A DNA stretch of 64,000 nucleotides from Mytilus trossulus. Taxonomy: Eukaryota; Mollusca; Bivalvia; Mytilida; Mytilidae. The DNA is taken from assembly GCF_036588685.1 (NCBI RefSeq), contig NC_086384.1, forward strand, positions 10,492,195 through 10,556,194, written 5' to 3'. The first letter of the stretch is position 1. Every line of letters begins with the position of its first letter. The notes under the pieces are model-generated. The model worked only from the letters and a program-made list of their open reading frames with translations. It ran no database searches and had not been told where the DNA came from. Both the position numbers and the translations under genes were made by a program. Below are positions 1 to 11,400 of the stretch, piece by piece.

Positions 1-290
1 ATCGTACACCAACATCAAGTTATAATATAAGAAAATAAAGTGGCGGATGATATTAGAAATGAGGAATTACTGTTCTATACTGACAGCTTCTCAATAATAA
101 TTCCATACAGAGACTGTATGTTACTAAAGGAAGCTGGCCCCTATATTGTATTTTAGATCTCTACAATCATTTTTTAAAAAGGAGAGCGTCTTGTTAAACA
201 CAACTCTTAGTAAGCGTTTATCGATGATGCGTCATTATCACAGCAACAAACTCTGAGTTAATACTGGCTAGATTTACATTCATACTCATA

Positions 291-398
291 GGCGGATCCA
301 GGGGGTGGGTTACTTATATAGGGAATCACTGGAGCGCCCCCCCCCCTTTAGGTCAGTCAGAGCCCCCCCCCCTTTATGGAAAGTGCTAGATCCGCCAC
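291..398. repeat. Short inverted-repeat (MITE-like) element
   Basis: The ends are imperfect inverted repeats: GGCGGATCCAG on the left and CTAGATCCGCC on the right. Two runs of C followed by TTTA lie between them. Similar GTGGCGGATC ends occur in small non-autonomous DNA transposons of marine invertebrates; that link is from memory. The boundaries are approximate. Confidence 0.4.
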
Positions 399-854
399 TG
401 ATACTAATTTGAACTGTTGAACAATTTGTTATGTTTTTTTGTTATTCATTGTATACTTATTTGAATGTATAGTTCGTCTCTCTATGTTTAATATAAAATA
501 TACCAGGTTTGATTAGTGTTTAGTATGACTATAAATTTTCACTACTTTTCTCGTACAATGAACAACAAAGTCATTTAATTTGTAAAAATATTTCTGTTCT
601 CCATTACCGTATACAGTTATTTTCATTTGCATGTGTGTGTTGTTCTGTTTGGCACGGTTTCTTTCAAGGCTGGGATTGTTTTTTTCTGAAACTGTTTCAT
701 GCGCCCCTTGTTTTATTGGTTATTTCATAGATCAAATGTATTCGTTCAGTGAAAATTCATTTGTTAGTGTTAATATGTCTTTTGATTGAGTTAACCCATT
801 TCAAATGATATGTTATAGTGTGTCTTTTTATCATGTTGTGGTGTTACACTATTT

Positions 855-1190
855 TTTTCAAGTAAGGGTGAAGGTTGGTACTTGTTAAAACGTTTAACCC
901 GGCTGCATTTGTATGCACCTGTCCTAAGTCAGGAACTTGATGTTCAGTGGTTGTCGTTTGTTGAATTGTTTCATAAGTGTTCCTCTTTTTCATATAGTTA
1001 AGATCGTTCTGTTCGGCCCCGTTTGAATGGTTTACATTAGTCATTTTTGGGTCTCTTCATAGCTTGCTGTTCGGTGTGAGCCTAGGCTTTGTGTTTAAGA
1101 CCGTACTTTGACCTATATTGGTTTACTTTTTCAAATTGTGACTTGGATGGAGAGTTGTCTCGTTGGGCACTCATATCACATCTTTTTTTT
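855..1190 (+). repeat. Interspersed repeat R1, diverged copy
   Basis: This is a diverged copy of the commonest repeat in the window. Its landmarks in order are a GGTGAAGGTTGG block, CAGGAACTTGATGTTCAGTGGTTG, a GTTTGAATGGTTTACA block, GACCTATATTGGTT, and a terminal GTTGTCTC..ATATCACATCTT block ending in a T run. Better copies lie at 19910 and 41935. Confidence 0.55.
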
Positions 1191-1747
1191 TATATCTATA
1201 TATTTAAATTAGATGTATGTTTCATTATATACGTGATTCTGATTGGCTTCACTGCAATGTCGATAAAACCTATCATTTATGATGACATGAAGTCTCACAA
1301 AAAAGTACACCGGTAAATAAAATAAAAACGTTTGAAACAAAATGTACTTCGGTTAACGCTTTTACACCCCAATAAAGTTACAAAAAAGACGCATTCAATT
1401 CTTAAATACATCGGTATTTTAATTAAGTTGCTTTAATTAAAAGCTTTTAAAAATTATATATCGCCTTACCGATGAGGAAACCCACCACACTGCATATATA
1501 AATATCAAAATATCAAACTTAATCAAAATACAGCTAATCAAAAATCAAAGTTCAAACGGAAATAAAGGCTATCATATATATGCATAGTCCCATTTATTTT
1601 TATCCACGTTTACTGTTTTGCGAAGTTCTTCAAAAATCTGATAAACGTAGACGACTATTTAAACGATCATATACTATCTTTTCAAATCACATGATAAAAA
1701 ATAAGTTCGTCAGTAGAAACGTATTATTATAGTATTTGTACTAAATC

Positions 1748-1767
1748 ATATATATATATATATATAT
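1748..1767. repeat. AT dinucleotide microsatellite
   Basis: About ten uninterrupted AT units are visible. Confidence 0.8.
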
Positions 1768-2883
1768 TAGGCCAGCGAGAAAATTACAGGTAATTCCTTC
1801 CACGTCATTTTGGCTATAAATAGATACAAGGTATTTCTGTGGGTATATATGTATATATATATAAATGTCATATGCCATTACTGGATACTGTCTGTGCTTT
1901 GGCCATTGTGAATACTCATAAAGGAAGAAAGGTAAGTTGCTCATGTTGATACAGTAACAAACACACAACAAACAATACTGTATAGGTAGCAAGATTAAAT
2001 TGGTGAGGGTACCGAAATTACACCTATTTTGACAGACTTTTTCACCTACGTGTATGTATGACTAATATACACGATCCTACTTTGTATTTTATTTTGTATA
2101 TAATACTAAGATGTATCTTTATTTACTGCAGAAGTACATGGGAACAGAACAAATTTGTATTGCCCTCCACCTTTTTTTCCTTCCAAAATCCGTTATTTTT
2201 TTCCGCTCTTTATCAATTTCAATTATTTATAAGTTTTACTCTAACACGAGAACATAAAACAGCTTTTGTAATAACGGATTTTGAGAAAATAAAAAGGGGG
2301 AGTTAAAAGAAATTTCCTGTCTCCAAGTAGCTATGATTTACTACTACATTTGTATATTGATCCACTAAATTATTTTTGAATCCATAGTATATCATAGATC
2401 TTCGAACAATGAGTTTGAACCAAACTCCACATGATCCATGATTCTGTATAGAAATATATTCAAATTGAATCGAATCGCTGAACTTCACATCCGTAAAAAT
2501 CAAATGACTGATGTTTTGTTTTATTTCTCATGATATTTAGAACAATTTGACACAAGTTAAACAAAAGAGGAAAAATGGATGTCTGTAGCATAATGAATAT
2601 TATTATAAGTTCATTTGTATAAAAGGACTGACGTCGCTTGACCACGTTTACATAGATTTTACATTACATTCATATATTCACCTCTTAATTAACTTTGATA
2701 TCTTGCCTACTTTATTTTCCTAATTAAAATTATGTATGCATCATTTGGTCTCTGGTGGAAAATAGTCTCCTTCGCAAGGTCAGTCACGCCACATCTTTTT
2801 GATTTTATATTCACTGATACAACAAACATAGGTGTTTTTATGAGTTTAAAACCACAAACCAATTCAATTATATCTTTTTTCAG

Positions 2884-3963
2884 ATGTATGTAACAGAAAA
2901 ACACAGACAAGAATTGCAGAACCAAGGTTTCACTGTAATAGAAAATGTCGTCACTGAAAAACAATGTGACAAATGGATAGATGAATATAAAGTTTGGTTA
3001 TCTCAATTTAAAGAGGAAGAATGGCCATTCACCGCTCATTCACTGCTTCAAAGATACAATACTGGCAACTTTGAAACCACGTGGAAAGCTCGATTGGCAA
3101 CAAAGAAAGTATTCAGCGAATTATGGCACACAGAAAAACTTCTGTCAAGTGTTGACGCCATTGCTATTGGACGACCACCTGAAACAAGCGACGAAGACTT
3201 TGCACGCCCGGGCCAACACTGGCTGCATTGTGACCAGGATGCACAGAGAAAAGGTCTTCATGCTTACCAAGGCGGCCTGTACTTGGAGGCTGCCGCTGAA
3301 GATGATTGGACTTTCCATGTGTTAAAAGGTTCACATAAATTTATCGGGGAGTTTTATAACGAAAATAAAAAGGCGGCTTTCAGAAGTAGTTTGAACAAAT
3401 ATTATCACATGAAAGATGAAAATATTGAGTGGTTTGAATCAAAAGGTTGCAAACAGGCGAGAGTAGCAGCTCCTAAAGGGGGAATGGTATTATGGGACTC
3501 AAGATTAATTCATGCGAATGTTAGGCCTGTTGAAGGCCGTAATAATCCTGAGCGATGGCGTTTTGTTGTACTGTCTTGCATGGGTCCTGCAATTTGGGCG
3601 TCGAAAAAAGACATTGAATCGAAAAAAGACGCTTACAATTCGGTCGCTATGACAACACATTGGCCCTGCCAAGGAGTCAATATGATGAAGTCACAAATCC
3701 CATCGTTTTGTCGGAGTGATGTTACTATGCCAACAGAACAGTGTGAAACTGCAAAATCAAAAACAGTAAAGGAACTATGTGGTGTCATTTCATATAATTT
3801 TAAGGACGAAAAAAGTAACGGACCTAACTGGACACCGGAATGGGGAGAAGAATTAAATGTTCCGAATGACAAAATGGTTAATTCTAAATTCCAATTGAAC
3901 AGGACGTACGTGGCTGTATTGGTTTTATCATTGGTTGTAGTATTTATTGCTTATCAGTTTTAA
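2884..3963 (+). CDS. Phytanoyl-CoA dioxygenase (PhyH)-like oxygenase, tail-anchored
   Basis: The 359-codon frame has features of the PhyH branch of Fe(II)/2-oxoglutarate dioxygenases. The metal-binding H-x-D is H115-C-D117 in HWLHCDQD, the distal histidine is H210 in DSRLIHANVRP, and R224 or R226 in NPERWRF is the likely 2-oxoglutarate-binding arginine. GGMVLWDSRLIH and VLKGSHKF fit the double-stranded beta-helix core. Family members hydroxylate lipids or small molecules; the substrate here cannot be read. The last residues (about 341-357, TYVAVLVLSLVVVFIAY) form one hydrophobic helix and there is no N-terminal signal peptide, which suggests a tail-anchored protein with the catalytic domain in the cytosol. 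The ATG follows a splice acceptor (TCTTTTTTCAG) immediately, so an upstream exon, perhaps 5'UTR, is likely. The catalytic domain is encoded without introns. The gene converges on the - strand gene ending at 6137. Confidence 0.85.
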   Translation: MYVTEKHRQELQNQGFTVIENVVTEKQCDKWIDEYKVWLSQFKEEEWPFTAHSLLQRYNTGNFETTWKARLATKKVFSELWHTEKLLSSVDAIAIGRPPETSDEDFARPGQHWLHCDQDAQRKGLHAYQGGLYLEAAAEDDWTFHVLKGSHKFIGEFYNENKKAAFRSSLNKYYHMKDENIEWFESKGCKQARVAAPKGGMVLWDSRLIHANVRPVEGRNNPERWRFVVLSCMGPAIWASKKDIESKKDAYNSVAMTTHWPCQGVNMMKSQIPSFCRSDVTMPTEQCETAKSKTVKELCGVISYNFKDEKSNGPNWTPEWGEELNVPNDKMVNSKFQLNRTYVAVLVLSLVVVFIAYQF

Positions 3964-4010
3964 TTCAAACTTATTACTAGTAAGTGCGGAATTCATTTGA
4001 CAAAAGATAA

Positions 4011-4016
4011 AATAAA
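4011..4016 (+). promoter_or_regulatory. Candidate poly(A) signal of the PhyH-like gene
   Basis: AATAAA lies about 48 nt after the stop codon, in an AT-rich stretch. The hexamer is common in AT-rich DNA, so this is only a candidate. Confidence 0.45.
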
Positions 4017-6013
4017 AACATTCGCATTATTAACCACATGAAAGCAGATGAAAATTAAACAAATGATTTATGTCAATAATAGCGCTGCATATATTCGAAA
4101 TATTATTATACTAAATGAAAAACTCACACGTTACAATAACACGAATTTGATTAAATTTGGTAAAGTATCTTTGTTATGCATTAATTATTATATAATTTAT
4201 TTATTAATATGTAATTCGTTTGATCTTGACAGTTTTTTATTTCTTAATTTATTTGTTATCAATGTTATATTATAATGATTTAACCAGGTGTTTCGATGTT
4301 TACATACTATTTTGTTTAAATTATAATAAAAAAAAATTAATGAAATAATGGTAAATAATAGTAATTATGCCTTTCATCCCATCCCTGTGGTCCACTCTTT
4401 GCCTATATACGAACGTCTGTCTGTCCTAAACACTTTTCATGGAAACTCAGCTGCTTGATATATGCACATGCATGCGTTCTATAATGAAAGTGTATTTAAC
4501 TTCCAAATCAATGTCCGTGTGTATTTTTTGTTACTGTTTGGACATGTTGGATATTATTTACTGTTGTGATCTTATGCCAATTCTATAAATTACGAGAACG
4601 TATTAGTGACATTTCAACATGTGCCATCATCCTGCAGGTCCACTTTTCGCACCCTCTCACTTATTTTGTGTATTCACGAAAAAAAGTAAGTATTCACAGG
4701 GTTGCCTTCAATATCGTATCAATTACATATAGGACTACGTATATTTCTGACTATTTAACGTGCATCTAGCCTAGCTGCTACATAAGATATTGATAGCATA
4801 TAGGCTAGCTACTCTGTTGTCTGCTCTATGGTCGGGTTGTTGTCTCTTTGGCACATTCTCCATTTCCATTCTCAATTTTATCGTCCAGAATACAAAAATC
4901 TACACAGCATTACGTAGCCGCTACGATATTGAACGCAACCCTGGAAAGTTTCGAAGCTTTCATTTTCGTGTAGAAAAATGCTATAAACAGATTAATACAT
5001 GTCCTTTTCCATATCTACCCGGGTATCACCTAGAAACTTCAATATCAGCTCGAGACGTAAGTCAAATTTTGATTGAAACTGTGCTATCTCCCGCCTCAGT
5101 TTCATACATTGTAAGAACAAACCTGTTGAATTATATTTTAGTCAAAGATGTTCGCTACTCTTGCTCTTGACCTTTTTTGCAGATAGTCTGTTCCGAATTC
5201 TCTGATTCTTTCCAAGCAGTGCCAATAAAATATATATTACCCTTAGTTTTCTTTTCACAATTTTATAATATATTGTTTAAGAAGCCATTTAGGTCAATCT
5301 TTTAAAATCCTTATATATTTTTTTATGAAATTTAAAAGAAAAGAGTGCCAATGCTAAACATCTGGGGAAAACAATTTCCCGCCATATTTTCAATTGATTA
5401 TAACTGAAAAGCAAGAGCACGAACCTGTCATAATTTTCTAATTTTTAAATTCCATAAATGATTAAACTATCAATACGTAGAATTTCGTTTGATTGAATGC
5501 TTTTATTATGAGCGTCACGAACATATGATGACTATATATGCAGGTGTTAAAAGAATTATCAAACGAAATATTTTATAAAAATGTAATTAACTTAATGATG
5601 AATAAGGATGTTGAAATATATAAAAAGCTACAAATATGAAATTATATAATTTAAGGTTGAAAATAGCTGTATACGGATTCAAAATTAATCAACACCTCCT
5701 AGATCAAGAATGAATTGTACAGCCACAGATATTAAAAGTTATTTTTTATTGCTGTCCGTTCTTGTGTTTGTTTTGTGATATCTACATGAAAGGTATCTCT
5801 TCATACTGAAGTAAAGAACACATCTCAAAAGTCATAATACACAGCTGTGTTTGTCATCTTTAGACTCCGGGTCAAAAGGAGGTTACTTTGGTAATACATG
5901 ATGTCACATTAGACGTCGAAACCAACCAGAGACTGCACGTCGACCTGGGTCTTTCATATATACACCAAAATCAATGTTACTCTACCATCTAGTAAGTTTG
6001 GCCACCTCGTATA
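4017..6013. other. Intergenic region between convergent genes
   Basis: AT-rich DNA with no supported gene. The longest open frame (4790-5170, +) begins inside a fragment of repeat R4 and has no domain character. Confidence 0.5.
4826..4880 (-). repeat. Interspersed repeat R4, fragment
   Basis: Reads, inverted, as the GGAAATGGGGAATGTGTCAA..GAGACAACAACCCGACCAT block found in fuller copies at 11235 and 59608. Confidence 0.6.
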
Positions 6014-6019
6014 TTTATT
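6014..6019 (-). promoter_or_regulatory. Candidate poly(A) signal of the 6137-7338 exon
   Basis: AATAAA on the - strand, about 118 nt after the stop codon at 6137. Confidence 0.35.
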
Positions 6020-6136
6020 TTTGCTTTGCACCTGAAGCCATTTGTAAGCTGAAACGAAATTATCTGGAAGAACAGTATTTATACTTCTCGCATGACGCTT
6101 CCACGAAAATTTGTGTTTATCTCATTATGCAAAGTG

Positions 6137-7338
6137 TCATGGTTTTATACCCAAAACACGTGGAGAATGTTTGTACTTTCTTTGAAATTTCGGAATTATT
6201 TTAGATTTTATCCACGGATTCATTGACATCATTTGGTTAAAAGGACCCATGATATTATCCATACTGACGGATGATGTCTGTTGGAGAGGAAACATTTCCT
6301 GCAACAATGACTGTCGGTGACGTTCTTCAATTTCCTTCTCCCGCCGTTTTCGTTTCACTTTTAGATCTCTGAAATAGTCCGTCCATACACTTTCTTTGTG
6401 AATAATGAGTGGAATTTGATGATCTTTGTTGCTGAAAATGTCTTTCTTGTCGATCGTAGTAGTCAAAAACGGTAGTTGAGTTGGCATTCTGATCTGATGA
6501 TCTAAGATATCAATCAATGATATATCTTTTGATTCTTTTCCATTTTCATTATTAAAGTAAAAGTTTAGATTTTTGTTTCTAGAATCTAACGTAACACCGT
6601 ATCCGGTTTCGAATGGGTGTCTGTATGAAGGCTCGCGAGATTTCCGTATTTCACCTTTCATTAAATTCCACACTGCATCCTGATACTCTCCGGAATCAGT
6701 CGTATGATGCAGGTCTCCATGGAATATATCCCCACCACTCTGGGATAGTCGATAACTATTTGGCATTTGAATTGAACCATATGAATTATGCCAAACGTGG
6801 TCTTTTCTAAACCATTGTTTTGAATCATAAGAAGGATGTTTATATCTGTCAACAAACAGTTTGAATGGTGTGGCACTATCCTGCAGCTTGTCTGAATCAC
6901 CGATTAATGGTTTCCCCTGAGGATATTTCTGAATAGGAAACGTATATTTGATACCATTTCTTAAGATGGAAGTTGTGCTTGCGACAGGTCTTTGAACAAT
7001 CCCAACCGTTTTGTGACGATGTATTGTTTTGTCATGATCTTCACTTTTGTTATAATTTTGATTCTTTTGACTTTCAGTGTCTGAATTACCCTGTTCATTC
7101 CTGATTGTATCATTAGCAAGATCAATATCATCATCATTTAAAAAATCGGAATGTTCGTCTTTGTTTCCATTTTGTATCACTGTTACATTGCTTTTACCTT
7201 CATTGTTTGATCCTTCATTGCCACCGTCGATTGACTCTTCTAGTGTTTTGTTACAACACCAAACATATTGTCCACATGTGATTGTAGAGTTTATTTCCGT
7301 ATCACTACAAGACTCCTTGCACTTGCACTTGTAGACAA
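6137..7338 (-). CDS. Terminal exon of an unrecognised protein with a Cys-rich start
   Basis: The frame is open for 399 codons after a splice acceptor (CTTTAATTGCAG) at 7339-7350 and enters in phase 1. The first 30 residues hold all seven cysteines, arranged CKCKESC..TCGQYVWCC. The rest lacks cysteine. Residues about 30-105 are acidic and rich in Asn, Asp, Glu and Ser with several N-x-S/T sites. The middle is rich in aromatic residues, His and Asp (KQWFRKDHVWHNSYGS), a basic patch follows (KVKRKRREKEIEERHRQ), and the end is rich in Met, Gln and Lys. No membrane helix is seen. N-glycosylation sites and cysteines suggest a secreted or extracellular part. I do not recognise the family. It may be the 3' end of the EGF gene upstream on the same strand, since the phase-1 entry fits the exons at 10379 and 20337, or a separate gene. 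The ATG at 7357 lies upstream of the acceptor and is probably not the start. Confidence 0.7.
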
Positions 7339-8335
7339 CTGCAATTAAAGGACACAAACAAAATTACATTTGAATGACATTATAACATGTGAAATGTTGA
7401 TATAAAAAAGCAAAATGAAAATATCTTGTTGCATGTTCAGATTCTCAAATGATCATATGCAACTATTACAGTCATAATCACGTTCGATAACTCTGCATGT
7501 GACTGGTTCAATTAGGATTTTTATACTGGTTACCTGATGAATTATTTAAAGAAAATTGAAAAATATATTTAGTTCACCTCGGTTTATATCCATTCGATGT
7601 CTTCTTTTATGAATATAAAATAATATTGCAAAGAATTTCATTGATAATCGGACAACACCAGGTATTGTCAAAACATGCATCTGCATGGGTATTGTCAAAA
7701 CTTACATCGTGATTAGGTGCCATGTTTGTTTTCTTTGATCACGTTGATGTTATGACTTAATTAGTATCTCCTTAATCTTGCTATGCCTATTCTTATAGTT
7801 ACAATAACGTGTCATATTTAATTGCAATATAAACAGAGAAAATAAATTGAATTATGTGCATTAACAAAATAAGTGTCGAACATCCTCTACGTTTGAAAAT
7901 TATTTATTCGCCATTTTTCAAATTTTTATAAAAATAACAACAGCATGTTTAAGCTTGATAAAAAGGAACCAATGTTCGATTACATGCTGCTGTAAGGTAA
8001 GACAATGTATGAAAACGCGAGCATCCAACAGTTATTTAATTTTCATAGTAAAAATCGTACAAATAATATTTTTACCATGTCGCCCCACGCTGTCAATCTG
8101 GTCGCCATCTTGAAAAATAATAGCAGATTTTCTGAAAATAGCTTATTTTCAAATCAATTTGGAAGGGACATAATAGAAAATTAAACTATTCTATATACGA
8201 TATTTCAAATATTTATGAATATAATAATAAGCACAAAGACCCACAATTATTCCATCTATTTTGTTTAAATCGCAATTTAAGTTAAAAACGACAGAAAATC
8301 CAATATTTACCGTAGTTGTGTGATTTAACAGTGTG
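7339..8335. other. Intron or intergenic DNA
   Basis: AT-rich sequence with no supported gene. A stretch near 8136-8250 resembles one near 9298-9405, so the LINE remnant between them sits between diverged direct copies. Confidence 0.4.
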
Positions 8336-8339
8336 AGCT

Positions 8340-9290
8340 TCACAAGCGGCAACTATCTATGCTCTACTCTTTATTATCGGCCAAAAACCAAACTATTCAA
8401 GATCTTGTTCAAAGACAATCATCAATTAATTTTGACAATCCAAAAAGTTTCTTCTTTTGTGTGATGGAAACCTTACAACTATATAATCTTCCAAATATAT
8501 GGGAACTTCAATGCAGTCTGCCTACTAAATATAGTTGGAAAACATTAGTGAATCTCAAAATGTCAAACCACTGGAAAAATACTCTTCAAATTGATACAAT
8601 TCAAAAGACATCACTCAAATATTTAGCTATACATCAAATTAAAAATGGAAAGCCGCATATCTCCTACACCACATTGCAGCCTACAATTCTTGATGTTCGA
8701 AAAGGTATAATCAAAAGAAGGATGATGACACGAACGTACACCCTACAAGCTGATCGGCACAAATTCAGCAGATATGAAATTGCTCCAACTTGTCAAATGT
8801 GCAATCAAGAACCAGAAGACCTTACTCATATGCTTACTACCTGCTCAGCATTAAGTGAAACAAGAAAAGAAACTTTCAACCCTATTAAAAACCATGTAAC
8901 GAAATTTATTGGAGAAAGGAAGTGGAAAGAGACATTCTTTAATAGACATCAAATTACAGTCCTTATAATTGACTGTACAAACTTCTCATATATATTTAGT
9001 GAAAGTAAGCTCAAAATAGAGGAACTAGAAATGCTCACGAGAGATATGTGTTATAAGATGCACAACTCGAGGCTAAAACTGATAAGTATAAGTGCGTAAT
9101 GGCTGGTTGACAATTATCACTCAATCTTAATTTTTTTTTATTTAAAGTCTATTTTAGATTTTAAGCAAGTGTATATATTCTTGGAGTGTGTATATAGTTA
9201 GACTTTTAACCATATTACCCTCAAAAGAGGGGTGTTCCTACCAGAGGAAGCTTATACGAAGAAAAGAAGTGTGAACTATCGAGGCAACAA
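8340..9290 (+). mobile_element. 5'-truncated non-LTR retrotransposon (LINE), 3' end of ORF2
   Basis: The open frame 8359-9099 (246 codons) matches the C-terminal part of LINE reverse-transcriptase proteins, after the polymerase domain. The key mark is the zinc-binding motif CQMCNQEPEDLTHMLTTC (C-x2-C..H-x4-C), followed by SALSETR and preceded by YTLQADRHKFSR. The reverse-transcriptase domain is missing and no 5' part is visible, so it is a dead 5'-truncated insert. The frame is nevertheless intact over the remaining length, which suggests a fairly recent insertion or later constraint. A likely 3'UTR with short T and A runs continues to about 9290. Boundaries are approximate. Confidence 0.75.
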
Positions 9291-9567
9291 GACAAATTTT
9301 CAAAAGCATTTGGAAGGGAGAAGATCAAAATTTAAACTATTCCAAAAGGAATTTTTATATTTCTAAATATATGAGGAATTACTACAAAGACCCACACTTT
9401 TAGTATCATGAACTCAAAGTAATGTATTTCATCGATTCCAGAAAGCCCCTATGCATTTCTATACAGTTTACTTGGGCTTGATACGGGTGATGTGTGACGT
9501 CACAAAAGTCACGTGATGACTGCTATAGTTGGATATGATGCATATTTGCTTTTATAATCAACAAGTT

Positions 9568-9610
9568 TTTAACGACCTTGACTGGCTATACAGCCCTTGC
9601 ACGGTCGGCT
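9568..9610 (+). repeat. Interspersed repeat R7, fragment
   Basis: A block of about 37 bp beginning CGACCTTGACTGGCTATACA is repeated almost exactly at 62720-62765. A weaker copy follows near 62824. Confidence 0.6.
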
Positions 9611-9673
9611 TAAACTTTTATAATCCAACGAACTATATAATGAATATACATCAACGATACCACCAATGAGCAT

Positions 9674-9817
9674 ATCATGACACATGTATTTGGGACGATC
9701 ATGACACGTGTATTTGAGACGATAATGACACGTGCATTTTGGACGATCATGGCACGTGTATTTGGGACGATCATGACATGTGGATTTGGGACGATCATGA
9801 CACGTGTATTTGGGACG
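9674..9817. repeat. 24-bp minisatellite carrying CACGTG
   Basis: Six tandem 24-bp units, consensus ATCATGACACGTGTATTTGG plus GACG, differ by a few substitutions and no length changes. Four units carry the palindrome CACGTG, which is the E-box core. A frame through it on the - strand gives a VPNTRVMI-type peptide repeat, judged to be a by-product. Confidence 0.85.
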
Positions 9818-9942
9818 ATTTCATCATACATGTTCTTTACCAAATTACCATAAACTTATGCAACAGAAGTTAGCCGACGTTAAAAACTAAAAACTAATCA
9901 TATATTGTTAAGAAACCAATATATATAATATCTTATTGACTT

Positions 9943-10181
9943 TTAATATTCTACAGCAGATGAGCATTTTGACAAATAATGTCTCTTCAGTGAATACTCG
10001 AAGCCAACATACCATAAACAATCAAATGGCATGCCCAAGAATTGATGTGATACGAGAAATGTCACAGCGGGAATTGAATCAGAGCTTACATTGAAGAAGA
10101 TATAATCCTTAGTTACAACCGATTTTTTAAATTTTATCAATTCAAGTTTTATATGAAAAAAAAACATATTCAAATGTTCAT
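9943..10181 (-). CDS. Low-confidence candidate exon, open from a splice acceptor
   Basis: An acceptor (TTTTTTCCTAG) is followed in phase 1 by an open frame to a stop at 9943. The frame is compatible with the 21-nt exon at 10379-10399. It also contains a good donor (AAT then GTAAGC, exon end 10090) that would leave in phase 0. The peptide (start EHLNMFFFHIK) matches no family I know. It could be an alternative 3' end or chance. Confidence 0.2.
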
Positions 10182-10378
10182 CTAGGAAAAAATTCTCAAG
10201 CTGCTGATCTGATGGAACGTTGTACCCCTATTTACTACAAGTCGAACATCAGATGCGTTATTTAAGCGAACACTTTCCCGTGTAATGAATCAATTGAAAC
10301 ATTTAAAAATCTTGAAGTTACCGAAGTATCCGGCAGATATAAACACAACAAAGAACAGATATATACATAATTACTTAC

Positions 10379-10399
10379 ATTCTGAGGATAGAGGCAGAA
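10379..10399 (-). CDS. Candidate 21-nt microexon
   Basis: A pyrimidine-rich acceptor (TTACTTTTCATTCAG) and a consensus donor (GTAAGTAA) bracket 21 nt, read in phase 1 as x-LPLSSE. Entry and exit in phase 1 match both the last Thr/Pro exon of the EGF gene (20337) and the terminal exon (7338), so it could join them in frame. Evidence is splice signals and phase only. Confidence 0.4.
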
Positions 10400-11234
10400 C
10401 TGAATGAAAAGTAAGTAAACATCCCAGAAGAAATATAACCATGGAAATCATTGTCTAGTCACTAACGTGACAACTACAATGTGTCGAAAGTAACGAAATG
10501 AACATGGATATGAGTGAGAATTTATGCTAATGTTCTACAGAATAAATCACAAAATTTAAAATATAAAACATATCTTTTAAAAAGTGTCACCTTTATACAT
10601 ATCATAATCAGTCAAACTGTTATAATTCTTACAATGCGTCGGTCTGACTATATGATCAGTAAAGGATGTTTTCTACATGTTGATCTTGACATCTAAAAAT
10701 ATGATTTTGTTTTAAAATGTTTGTTTTAATTATCGAAATATACATGATATGATCACTCATCTATTGGGTTTTATATCGTCTGATACTTCTAAATCAATAA
10801 AAGGTGATTACGATCTTAAATGAAGAAGTATTTGATCAGTCATCAAAATTATACTCCTTTTTCTCCTTAGTTTTTGTAGTAGCAGAGCTACACTAGGAAA
10901 CAGAGATAATAGAGATTGTCAAATTTAAAGAAAAAAACTAATATTTGTTATGGGCCGGCACTAAGCTGGTTCATTATATGATATGGGTTTGAGATTGTTA
11001 CATGCGTTTCTGTGGATCTACATTAATATTTTCTGCGGTGTACGGAAATTCAAGACAATTAAGTAATTGAAATACATACATTTTTAAAAATTATTTTTTG
11101 TATAAGAGTAAGATGTCAAATAGTTATAAAAATGAATGCTCATTGTTTATTGTATAACATATAGGGGTCAAGAAGACATTCATTGTCGAAATGCACAAGT
11201 GATGCAGACAAAATAAATGGTACCATAAATGTAA

Positions 11235-11400
11235 TTTTACCATAAAATTGAGAATGGAAATGGGGAATGTGTCAAAGAGACAACAACCCGACCATAGAAA
11301 AAAACAACAGCAGAAGGTCACCAACAGGTCTTCAATGTAGCGAGAAATTCCCGCACCCGGAGGCGTCCTTCAGCTGACCCCTAAACAAATATATACTGCC
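11235..11400 (+). repeat. Interspersed repeat R4
   Basis: Near-identical over about 150 bp to 59608-59768. Shared blocks include GGAAATGGGGAATGT, GACCATAGAAAAAA, CAGCAGAAGGTCACCAACAG and CCCCTAAACAAATATATACT. Confidence 0.8.

Larger units (their letters stand above)
1..2880. other. AT-rich non-coding flank
   Basis: No convincing gene is seen here. Short open stretches lack domain character and overlap interspersed repeats or AT-rich simple sequence. The stretch holds a small inverted-repeat element near 291-398, one diverged interspersed repeat near 855-1190 and an AT dinucleotide run near 1748. An untranslated first exon or promoter of the + strand gene at 2884 could lie here, but I see no decisive signal. 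Confidence 0.5.

Noticed and set aside
2981..3325. 114-codon frame in another phase inside the oxygenase gene
   Set aside because: Shadow of the real frame; no domain.
4790..5170. 126-codon open frame on the + strand
   Set aside because: Its start is an R4 repeat fragment; no domain or splice support.
7339..7357. ATG at 7357 as start of the 406-codon frame
   Set aside because: A good acceptor (CTTTAATTGCAG) lies between this ATG and the Cys-rich region, so the frame is better read as an internal or terminal exon.
9610..9843. Peptide repeat VPNTRVMI on the - strand
   Set aside because: The unit length (24 bp) is a multiple of three, so any open phase yields a repeated peptide; no splice or start support.
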